Shown piece by piece: positions 46,801-57,237 of a DNA stretch of 64,000 nt. Both the position numbers and the translations under genes were made by a program. The stretch lies in NCBI GenBank assembly GCA_018343915.1, contig JABRWF010000005.1, positions 593,001 to 657,000 on the forward strand, read 5' to 3'. A model generated the notes under the pieces. It saw only the letters and a list, made by a program, of their open reading frames with translations. It made no database searches and had not been told where the DNA came from. The stretch comes from Agroathelia rolfsii (lineage: Eukaryota; Basidiomycota; Agaricomycetes; Amylocorticiales; Amylocorticiaceae). Within the stretch, counting starts at the first letter, position 1, and each line of letters begins with the position of its first letter.

Positions 46801-47177
46801 GCTTCGACTTGAAGTTGGTAGTGGAGCTCGAGATCATGGGCGGCATGTAACAGGGGGCGGACACGGCACCAATGCATGGGACTTGATCAAAGGCCTTCTG
46901 CCGCAGCAAATATGAACTCAAGATATGCATGAATTGGAAACGTTGGATGCTCTGCTTCAAGTTTGCCCCTCGTCCGAGCTTCTGCCAGTTGTGTCTGCAT
47001 AGAGAAGACGCGAGAGGGTGACGTCGGATGTGACTCATCACTGTCACTTGCCATATTTGGGAGTCGGGCAGCATAGAGGCATCTGGTCGTCTTGCCATCG
47101 TCGCTGCTGGCAGCGGCTTGCTCACATCGTCCCACCTGCACCCCCTAGTCGTTGTTGGTACTGGCAGCAGTCTTGGT
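40861..47177. other. 6.3-kb region without a recognised gene
   Basis: No coding frame here could be tied to a family, and no tRNA or rRNA is evident. The first 600 bp are likely the 3' UTR of the zinc-finger gene. A compact hairpin (AGGCCCTTCGGGAAAGGGCCT-like arms, about 44978-44999) and a C11 run near 46400 are visible. TGACGTCGG at about 47020 may belong to the RhoGEF promoter. Upstream RhoGEF exons could extend into the right end. Confidence 0.45.
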
Positions 47178-50100
47178 ATGTCGTCTCCACCACAGACATC
47201 GTCCATGGGGTCTGTTGCCTTTCCATCCGTCGACTCCCATCATCCACCAAGTGCTTTCCAGAGGCCGCCGTATCTGCCGTTTCGAAGAATATCTGTCCCC
47301 TCTGCACCAAATCTACATCGCCAGTCTATGGTCAGTGTATCTTCGTTTGACTCGCTGCCCGAGGAGCAGCCAAGGAAGCCAGCAACTTCACAGCAGCAAG
47401 TGATCAAGAAGCCGTCAAAGTCTCGGCCCATGTCGCTTGAAGCTGCTCGGCGAGGTAGTCGTATACGGTCATCCAAGACGGCACCGCCTGATGAAGCAAA
47501 GGAGGCCAAGAGACACAAGATCATTCGCGAATTCTATGATACGGAGCATTCATACGTTGATGGTCTGGACTTGATCTATTCCGTAAGTACATTAAACCTA
47601 TCAGCCTTGCTGTGAATATTCATAACGTATAGCACTTCTTGATGCCTATACTGGCCTCACTTGATACCTCTCATCCACTCTTGGAAAGATCTGAGCTAAC
47701 CAGTGTATTCTCCAACTTTATCGACATCTGGAATCTTCATCGTTCATTCTTTTCCTCTCTCTCGGACTTGTACACACCCACGGACTCTGACAGCCCGTCT
47801 AAACCAATCCCCCCTGTATCCTCTATATTGTTATCTCACTTCCCATATCTTTCATTATACTCTCCATTTGTCACCGCATTCCCTTCTGCACTCTCGACTC
47901 TCGCCAATCTCTTGGCCGAGAACCGACCATTTGCTGAGTTTGTTGCCCAGCAGGAGTCCGACCCACGCTGTGGCAAGCTGAAGCTACGAGACTGGCTGCT
48001 GACGATTGTACAACGCTGCCCTCGATATCTATTACTTCTCAAAGATCTTATTTCTTGTACAGAGCCAACTAATGCCGAATACGAAAAACTCAACCAAGTT
48101 CATGCGCTTGTTTCCAAAAGTATGTATATCCTTGCCCATAAGGTCTTGTTAGTGTTATAATCCGGTAGTCGCTGAACAGCAGCCTAGTAACACATTCGTT
48201 AAACACATCATTACACACCCACTCGCAGATTCTAGCTTTATTGGCTCTGCAGCGTAGCACATCGAACCTCCCCTTTCCTCTCGTCACCCCCGGACGCACC
48301 TTTATGCGACGTTCGTCGTTGCTTCAGCTCGAACATTCGTCATCACCCACAGAACTTGATTTTATCTTGTTCTCTGACATCCTCATATGGCTCATGTCCA
48401 CAGATACTGAGCCTATCGCCGAGTGGGAATGGCATCGGCCCATTAAAGTCAGACCGCGCCCGGGCATGGTGCGCACGCGTAGTAAGAGTGAGGCCGAGTT
48501 GCCTACTCTAGCCAATTCGAGTTCTGGTGCAGGCACGAATTTGGGCACTGGCCTTACAAGGACTGGATCCAAGAAGACGCGACACGCTAGCACGGGTGGC
48601 GAAGAGAGATGGATTTATAAGGGACATGCGGGTCTCGTTGACCTCGAGGTGGTTGTTCCACCCCTACGTGATCAGCATGACGAACGACGGTTTGATATTC
48701 TCAGCCCCGAGACATCGTTTTCGGTTTTTGCTGGTATGTTCTAGTTTGGACTTTTCCATGAAGATAAGCGGTCTAACAATTTTTTTTTTCACCGGATAGA
48801 CACCGAGGGAGAGCGCGACGACTGGGTGACAGCTATTCGCAGCGCAAAATCGTCTTTGCTCGTTTCCCTCAACCGGATGCGTCCTGATTCGACGTTGACG
48901 TCCTCGGCGTCAACGGCCCATCTCCGTCGCTCGCTTCAGGCCTTGCCTCATCTACCCCAGGATGAGGTATCTAAACCACGGCGAGGGCGCGTGGAACATT
49001 TTGTGCCCGCGGTGTGGATCCCGGATGGGAAGACTGAGAGCTGTATGCGCTGCGGTCGTACATTCGGCTGGAGGCGGAGAAGACACCATTGTCGGCTATG
49101 TGGGCGCTGCGTGTGTGCAAGTTGCTCGGATAAGGTCTGTATTGTATTCCCTTTTCTTCTTAAATTAAATCCCACACGTGCAAATATACATCTTGCCTTT
49201 TTTGGTTTCACTCGCATCTCTTCCCCTTGCTGACGCATATAACCATAATATACTCACTAATACGTCATAATCCCTGTACAGACGTTCTATATTCAGGATT
49301 CGACAGGAAAGAGCGCGACCAAGTCGGCTCGGGCGTGCGAAGCATGCTACGATACCGTTTTTCCTCTCATCGGTTCAGGTTCTTCTTCCGATGGATTTGC
49401 GAACGAGGGAGATCGGACCGTGACCAGTGGTACGCTCTCCCACTTGCAGTCGCTTACGAGCAATACGCTCTCATGGCTTGCGATGCGGCCTGCCGAGGTG
49501 GTTGTTGAAGAAGATAAGGAAGTTGGTGCTACCCCTGCTGCGGCAGGCGGAGCAGGAGGGAGAGGGAGGAAGCCTTCACGCGAGGCGGCGCACCCATCGC
49601 CCGAAGCATTAATGTCCATTGAGCCGCAGCATCGTCGGCGATCGTTGCATCGCATAGAGGATGAAGATGGGCAGGATGGGCAGGATGGGTTATCGGCAGA
49701 GGCTGCGTCACGTCGCGTCGTGGTTGTGCCGCAGAAGATGCGCAGGTCGGGGAGCGGGCGGCCGAAGAGCTATGTTCAAATCTTGGAAGATTTCCAAGAA
49801 CACCAACGTGATCTTGAGCAACAGCAACAGCAGCAGCAGCATAATAACGATAATAATGCCGGTGGTGGCGACGCTCCGGCAGATCAGCTCCTACAAGTAC
49901 AACGCAACATGAGCGGCACCACGCAGGAGACCGGCTTCACGATATCGACTGCGGCGCTCTCCGGAAATGAGTCAGCCGTCAGCCTTACTTCCGAGCAGAA
50001 CACGGACTCGGCTGATGGTAATGCACTGCAGAATGGTAGTAATGGAGCGGATGGCAGTGCTTGTGTGTCACCTAGCCCTACTCCCGCCAAGGAAGACACG

Positions 50101-50388
50101 GGACGGCGGCACAAGCGTTTCTCACTCCCTGCTGTTGCTGTACAGACTGCAGCTGTGACGGCGCGGCCCAACGCGACGGGTGAGGGCAAATCGAAGCGGT
50201 TCTCACTGGTTCTAGGTGGATATCATAGTCATCATCGACGTAATACTGCGGCGCGAGAAGGAGACACGGGGGGTGGCGGCACTGGTGGACCTGATGGTGG
50301 GGGAGGTGGTGGAAGTGGGCAGACAAAGAGCGGCGCTGCGGGGAGGTTAAGTGAGTTGTTGACTAGTTCGAGAGCCAAGGTACGATGA
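47178..50388 (+). CDS. Rho guanine nucleotide exchange factor with DH, PH and FYVE domains (FGD-like)
   Basis: FGD-type proteins activate Rho-family GTPases such as Cdc42 at phosphoinositide-rich membranes. A basic Ser-rich N-terminus is followed by the DH domain (KIIREFYDTEHSYVDGLDLI, then LRDWLLTIVQRCPRYLLLLKDLI). A PH domain lies around 48290-48850 (LDFILFSDILIWLM, TEGERDDWVTAIRSAK), with a long Ser/Arg insertion between its strands. The FYVE finger has VWIPD, CMRCGRTFGWRRRRHHCRLC, CVCASCSDK and, after an intron, ARACEACYDTVF. The C-terminus is low-complexity (Gln, Gly and Glu runs). The start is the first ATG in the frame of exon 1; an additional 5' exon cannot be excluded. Confidence 0.87.
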
Positions 50389-51026
50389 ATACCATTTACG
50401 GAGGGCAGTTCGATTAGCAGATTTCGTGGTGTTCGTCACTAGTGGTGTCGATCCACCATTAAGATGTATTTTTTTGATATTCTTTCTTGAAAATGGCGTA
50501 GCCGATGTTGTATGTTCCTTGTATGCATTAAGATAGCTGAGCGGCTCAATGCGAACTCGGATGATGTAGTCAAGTTTCACTTCAAGGAAGCTAGAACTCA
50601 TACTGAGCCCACAGCTTGCGAGAGGGTATTTTCTTAGACCCATTCCAAAGCATCCTTTTATGTAGTTGTAGTATTCTGTCTTTAACAAAAACCCAACCAT
50701 AAAACATCTACCAGGATCATCGAAATAAGGTACAGTATTCGAAGAAGGGATTGATACGGTGGTATAACATTCCGCCCGTACACCCCCATGCTTGGGATCG
50801 CTCTAGTCCAGCTTAACAGTCTGTGGACCGATAATCATCCCATCACCCAATCTCCAAAAGCCAGTCCGGTATGCAGGAGCATCCAGAAGATTAACTCGCC
50901 TTGCGGTCCGAGTATCCGTCTATCCATCCATTATAATTAAGACATTGGTAAATGCCACTAAAAAGATATCACAATTGAAGCAGTGTGCACCTCTACAAGT
51001 AAATGACTTTCCAAAAAATCGAGCCT
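50389..51026. other. Intergenic, no gene seen
   Basis: About 640 bp between the RhoGEF gene and the decayed STAND/WD40 gene. Nothing further supported. Confidence 0.5.
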
Positions 51027-54000
51027 TTATACATCAAGTGAAGTACAATTTGTGTTTTCTGATACTGCCTTATCTATGCAAGAATGCCAGATATGAACGT
51101 TTCTACCACTTCGTGAGGCAGATGCAATGAAGCCGCCGTCGGGAGGGAATGCAACAAAAGAAATGGCGGCGAAATAGCCCCACAGAGAAACGAGAACATC
51201 GCCTGCTAATATATCCATAATACCTATGGTTGTTTCTTGCGTGGCAGTACCCAAGACAAGACGTTTAATATCCGGAGAGAATGAGACAGATTTAATTGTA
51301 ACCATTCCAAGTTGGTCGTAAGGAAGAACGGATGATATGGCTTTACCTTTACACGTATCCCAAAGTTTAATTCGATAGAAACAGAGCAAAGATAGATATT
51401 ATTGGCAATGCAGATACCATCTGGAGAGGATGCTATTAATGAAAGGACGGGATTAATACTAATAGGAATTCCGTTAAATATACTCATAACACAGTCTTCA
51501 CCTGCTCGTTCTGAACTCAAGGTAGTTTGAGGATCAGTAATGGCTTCCCACATGAATACATCCTACTGTCGTTCCCGGGGATACGAGGAACTTTCAGGAA
51601 CTCAGTAACTGCAATTGAAACTTGCCTCAAGCTTGCAGGAGAAGTGACAGAGAATGTCTACAGGACATACAATGTGTAGTCACTTTGTACAAATATCATG
51701 AAATACACACTCTATGGGTCGAGAAAAGTATTTACCTAGAGTCGAGGAATCAGTAACGGTGTTGTCACAGCAGGATTCGCTCTCCGACACGGCACTTTTC
51801 GGCCTTCATGGAACTTCCAAAAATGGTAACAGCTCGTCGCAACGATACCTCGATGTCTCCTTCCTAATCAGGCAGGTGACATGAAGTCGAGGAATGCTCC
51901 TCAAAACCAATCTGACTTGCACATGTACAAGATATCATAAGACATATACAGAAGATTAGTAGGCTATCAGTAGCTCAAGTATAGACTGCTAAAATATACA
52001 TTGAAATTGGTTGCATACTACCAGTCACATAATTAACCATTAAGTCATACTATTATCCAACAAGTCCATCGGCGATTAGTATAAGTCTTGATCAAAGTTA
52101 GGAGTTGATAAGTGTAAGTATGGATAGTGTTGTAATAATGGCGCAAATGGCAGAGGGGGTTGATGGAGTCTGGGTCACCGCCATCTGAGTCTGACTTAGA
52201 TGGATTTGTTGATGACTTGACAGCAGAGTTGTAGTCCAGTTCAGTCCACCTGGGAGTTAGACCTATTTGACGCTCTTCCAGCTCTGGGAATGGAATATGA
52301 GTTTGTTGGTTGAAATTGCGTAGTTGACATTTCGGGTGAACGGTCATGGATGAGGCGGAGTTTAAAAAAGCACTCTTTACCGTACCCTTGACCAACTTCT
52401 GTGTCACGCTGAGAGCTCAAACCGCTACTACACTAACAACACCATACCAAAGTACTCGGAGAAACTAATAAGAGTATCTTTATATCATATAAAATCTGCA
52501 AGCAGAAGAATCAGTCATGAGCTTAGTACTTTAGTTTTTCCGGGACAAAATTGTCATTTTTAGGGCATTGATAAGGGTATAGCACATGCAATATTTCATA
52601 TTTTTTAAATCGATGCGACGAAATGGTGTGCAAGTCCATATATGATCAGTTGGAAGTCATATCAAGGGTCTGATACGAGTTGTTGTGGTGCGATCCTCTG
52701 ATCTTTCTGAATTCCTCGACTCTAGGTAATTCCTCGTATCCCCGGGAATGACAGTAGATCAAGAAGGTCATATCATATAAACGTGAAACAACCTGTTCAC
52801 AATCGGAAAGGAAAGCAACTAACGTTATGGCGTCAATATGACCGACCAGAGGCACAAGCCTATAGATGTATCCCAGATTCAAACAGTTTTATCATTCGAG
52901 CTTGAGGCAATATAACCACCATCTGAGGAGATTGCGATGGATCTCACCTTCTTATTATAACCCTGTAAAGGTCCTATTTTAGACTTGCAAGTAGGTACTT
53001 TCGATGTCCACATAATGCCGGAGATAATGTAATTGCCAGCAGGAGACAATGCAATGGCAGAAACGCATTTAATATGATATTTTGCACGATCAGTGTCAGT
53101 TTCGTGGGCCCGGCTATTGCTTGCAGCGGGTGTACTAGCATCCCAGATCCGGATAGTTTTGCCGTCTGAACCTAAGATGATCCGAGCATCGTTTGGTCAC
53201 CATGCAATGGATAAGAGTTTATCATCGTGACCCCATAATTGATTAACATTAATGAGCTTCGCTATGAGTGCACTCCAAATCTGGATGATTGGATCCGGTT
53301 TAAGGGCACAGAACAGTTCAAGCTCGAGCCTGAAGCAATAAACCTGAGATTACGAGAGAGCACGAGAGATGTATTCAGAGCTATGGAGCATTGGATAGGG
53401 TCATTTAAGATCTCGCCAGTGAATACATCGAGGGTCCAATTGGCACCGGAATTAGTTCTTGAGGCGATTTAATCGCCAGCAGGGGGGTATGTGATGGATA
53501 TGATGGAGCAGAATACACGTTGAATAGTAGTATCACTGGTTGGTCGATTGAACCACCACCCCTTTTTGGTGATTTCGTCGATGATCCCTGTATGAGTCCC
53601 AGGAAGACACAGATCCTGACTTCTTTTCTCGAGAGTGTATGGAAGATCGTTTAGAGCGATGATTTTGACGTTATTGGCTAAGATTGATGATCAGAGACGA
53701 TAGAGAAGAGGAATTCGTGGAGTCGATTTACCGAGGTCCCGTATTGTAGCCAGTATCTCCTCTGTATTGCTGAGCATTCTCACAGTGATGATCCCTGTTT
53801 GTATGATACTCACCTGCAGATAGTTTTCCCAAAGTTGTCGATGGATGCTCGGACCATGACGTCATGATCAACCGTATTGGCTTTGGCCATTCGTGCGACT
53901 TCAAAAAATGTATGACAAGATCGGACCCTTATAATATCCATGTGGCACGTAGTCCGAGTCGTTAGTGAACCATGCGCATTTGTATGTTGGCTGGAGCATT

Positions 54001-54600
54001 GCCTCGGCTGTCTCCAAGCGATTTTCTGCCTTCTCCAATGGTTTGATTCGGAGCACTAGCTTGTAGATACCATATACCGCTTGTAGGAGATCGCCTATAT
54101 TCTTATCTGCACGACGAGGGCCTAAGAAGGTCTGCCAATCATCACAGAATACATTTAGGGGAGTGATAAACCTTGACGGCGAGTGAAAGCATTATCCATG
54201 CCATCTGATGGAGCGTGTGAATCTAAGTAAGGGACAGTTTTAGTATGAGGATTGATATTATCGAAGATACTACTTTTGTGACTTGATCGGCGATTTCAAC
54301 AAAGGTTCCAACTTTATCTGAGAGGAATACCAAAACATTGTATATCGTTTGAATCTCATCGACAACAATATCAACACCTGCCACTACCACCGCTCCTCTA
54401 ATGCGATCTGAAAAAGGTATCTTTATTTCACTAGCAACTCGGTTTTTTATCCTTGATTAGTTTGTTTAATGTGCTTTGAGTGAACGGAGAGCTCGTACCG
54501 TCCTGGAAGTTGACTTTTAGTCGAAGTGGTAGCAACGATGTTCACCTCGAGAGCAGATTCGAAAGGCTAGGTATTGAGAAGAGCCCTATACTAGATGAAA
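51027..54600 (-). pseudogene. Decayed STAND (NLR-like) gene: N-terminal helical part and WD40 repeats, NACHT core missing
   Basis: Read on the minus strand, the 5' part (about 53800-54560) keeps the helical segment found before the NACHT domain of basidiomycete STAND proteins, for example VVVDEIQTIYNVLVFLSDKV. The pre-NACHT motif LCLPGTHTGIIDEI is at 53551-53612. WD40-like sequence follows within about 100 bp, with no Walker A or Walker B between, so the ATPase domain is gone. The WD40 part is riddled with frame breaks and stops: GD-stop-IASR at 53469-53471, and KTV-stop-IWD at 52879-52881 (CGA to TGA). Intact-looking blades include IILGSDGKTIRIWDAS and GGFIASASRSGRNVHIW. A terminal-inverted-repeat element splits a blade at 51563-52757. 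In intact relatives such proteins act in self/non-self recognition; this copy is surely non-functional as an NLR. Confidence 0.75.
51563..52757. mobile_element. 1.2-kb terminal-inverted-repeat DNA element (non-autonomous)
   Basis: 28-bp inverted ends match at 27 of 28 positions: left 51563-51590, beginning CTACTGTCGTTCCCGGGG; right 52730-52757 as its complement. The element is flanked by ATC on both sides (51560-51562 and 52758-52760), a possible 3-bp target duplication. It interrupts a WD40 blade of the STAND pseudogene. Subterminal GTCGAGGAAT motifs occur inside (about 51735, 51882 and inverted near 52715). The only frame of note is minus 52045-52407 (120 codons), which resembles no transposase I know. 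Confidence 0.7.
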
Positions 54601-55566
54601 AGAATATCATTGGTATTAACTCCAATTTGTAGCCTTAGATGCTGCTCATATCCAACTATAATCTGCGCACATGTGCTCGTTAGCAACAAGTTTGACAAGT
54701 TGAAGAGAACCGAGCTATGACAGAATGCACGGACAAGTGTCTAAGATTATTTTATATACAAACTGATAGCTGGTTATGATCTGATGATCAAAACAGAATA
54801 TTCGGATCCCAGTAACGCACTGTGTCAGCAAACTCGGTTGGAGTCGTGACACGAGAGCAAGCAAGTGGGCTCTGTTAGTGCATGTATTGGGTAAGCGGAC
54901 ATTGAAGTTGTCCTCTCTTGAGCGCTGATCTTACATGTACTTTGTGATGGTCAGGTTTGATTTCGTACCATGATCACTGAGAACTCATTTACCGAAGCAA
55001 AACTATCTCAAGTAGCAGCCCCAACCTAGATGGTGGCAATAATACTAGTAGCTGATAAAGCGGGGGCTAGTGTAAAGCAAAGCCCATACGAGCTAGTGAA
55101 GTAGTACATAACGCGGTATATCCGATATAAACATTTAAAATAAATGAAAAAGAACAAGCCAGTGGGGCAATAACACCGAGTCAAAGCCGTGAGTTTGTCC
55201 GTATGTTCTCATATTGGGGAATATGCTGCTATGATAGCGTATCCAGCTGCGCCAGTGTGCGTAAACATATATAGCCATCTTACCGTATAATGGGAACGAG
55301 ATCGGCGAGAAGACTCGCAAGCGACCGACTCAGTATATGTACATCTTAACCTGGCTCATATCAGTGGTTTGCAGTCTTCTCAGGATTAGCCTGACGGTAC
55401 GAAGATGAATCCAAAACTAAGCTGATAGCAGCTATTGTGCACTGCTAGTAGTCCTGGATATCTGATATCTTTGACTAGTAAACTAGAATGAGAAATAATA
55501 TTGAACTAGCAAACGAGTGTAGCTACATGTATTTATATATATTCAGATATCTAGAACGCAGAGCCC
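54601..55566. other. Intergenic or decayed 5' part of the STAND gene
   Basis: About 970 bp with no supported gene. The left end may contain remnants of the N-terminal domain of the STAND pseudogene. The right end is the 3' flank of the GH28 gene. Confidence 0.4.
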
Positions 55567-57237
55567 TCACAAATTCTTTGCCAAAGGGGTGATCTGCGGG
55601 AGTCCGGGATAGAATGTTTGAGGGATGGTGGGTACCGGGATCGAAACATTGGTAGGGAAGCCGCTGGCGAGGTTACCACTCATGGTGGGTGGTGTGGTAT
55701 ATTCGGCAGGCTTTGTGTAGGACGTGAACGTGACAGCATATGACGTCGTCCCGCTGGCTTTGAGGCATGCGCCAGTACCATAAGCGGACTCGCATTCGTA
55801 CATCCCAACATCATTTTCAGCCCAAAGATTCACGTTCTCGAGTGTGATATCCGTGCATGGCTCCTCATCGGCACAATTGAACCTGTACGCTGCGCGCTTT
55901 TCACCGTCTTGGATGATACCATCCCAGTTCTAATAATGCGCATGTAAGCCTAGGTCTGTGTTTAAGAGTAATGAGCAGTACCTTGAACGTCAGATTGCTC
56001 AGCTTAACGCCATCGCCATCACCAGCTGTTCCCCAGTATTCGTTAAGAACTAAACCGTATGCACTTCCGATACTGGTGAAGTTCTCGAAGAGACAGTTCT
56101 TAACATAGCCGGAGCCTCCGTTGGTTTTGAGATAATAAATTCCGTCACAGCCGTTGGAGTAGATGTTGCGATAGATGATGTTTTCGATTGTGGTACCCTC
56201 GCCCAGTGAGCCCATTGCGCAACCACCGGATTGGTTACACCAGATTCGCTCAATCAGGAAGTTCGAAGAAGGGTCCTTGACAGTGACACATTCATCTCTG
56301 TTCGTCACCTCAACATCATGAACCCAATGGTTGTTGCCTAAGAATATGATAATCAGTGGTGTCAAGCAGTACATGATACGCAAGATTGGTCATGAACTAA
56401 CCGGAAATATCTATTCCATCAGATGCACCGATGTCTGCACCACGGATGACCAAGTTGTAGATTTCTGCGCTGCTTCCTTCTTCGACGATAAGATGGTACT
56501 CAGGCGCTGGAAGCGTGTATGAGAAAAGCATAGAAGATACATGCGATATGTTTCTTACAGTTCACGAGCGCAAAATCATGGAATGACCAGTTAGTTGAGT
56601 TGACGATACGAACAAGCCTCGGTCTGGTGATTTAATCGGTAAATTTTAGTCAGTACTCACAGCTTAAATGATGCAACTTGATATGTTAATGGACTTACCC
56701 ATTGTTTCGGCATTCATATCCGTTCCCCTGGATTGCACCAGCGCTATTGGCAGAGAAAAACTCAAAGTCTTCCATGTTAGCGATCCAGAACATGTGTCCG
56801 TGAGTAATGTCTGAATAAAATGCCGGTTATTCCACGAGCTAAACGCAAGAAAGTTAACGACCTACTAGTCCTAGTAATGACACCATCGATCCGGAGTGCC
56901 CAATGAGAGGCATCTGCCAAGGTAACCCATGTACCCATGTTATAATCGCCTTCAGGGATATATAACGTAGAAGTCGAGTGCTTGAGCACGCAATTATTGA
57001 AAGCGCTCAAAATAGCAGGCCCAATATCCTTTTAACATACCTTGAGTTTTTGGTATCCTTTTGAAATTATGAGAAACTCACCGTCGAGTCGGTAGATCCG
57101 CCATAGTCTAATATGTTGCATATGTTTGCCTCTTTCGACTTCGTGCTCGTAGTGGGTCCCACAGGGCCACTGAGCTGACCAGCTACGAGCGAGGCAAGTA
57201 GGGATACGCCTAGATAGAACAAGGGCAAGGCGACCAT
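55567..57237 (-). CDS. GH28 rhamnogalacturonan hydrolase (rhamnogalacturonase B-like), secreted
   Basis: It cleaves the alternating rhamnose-galacturonic acid backbone of pectin (rhamnogalacturonan I) by inversion. Residues 1-20 are a signal peptide (MVALPLFYLGVSLLASLVAG). Several short introns interrupt the frame. The beta-helix is of the rhamnogalacturonase type: GADIGASDGIDISGNNHW, then VHDVEVTNRDECVTVKDP and NQSGGCAMGSLGEG. In this subgroup DEC and GGC..GS replace the DD and GHG of polygalacturonases, so it is not a homogalacturonan hydrolase. The C-terminal extension (TTPPTMSGNL..PLAKNL) is Thr/Pro-rich. The GH51 gene lies 2.8 kb upstream on the same strand. Confidence 0.87.

Noticed and set aside
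53239..53472. 77-codon plus-strand frame inside the STAND pseudogene
   Set aside because: It is antisense to WD40-like sequence and has no features of its own.
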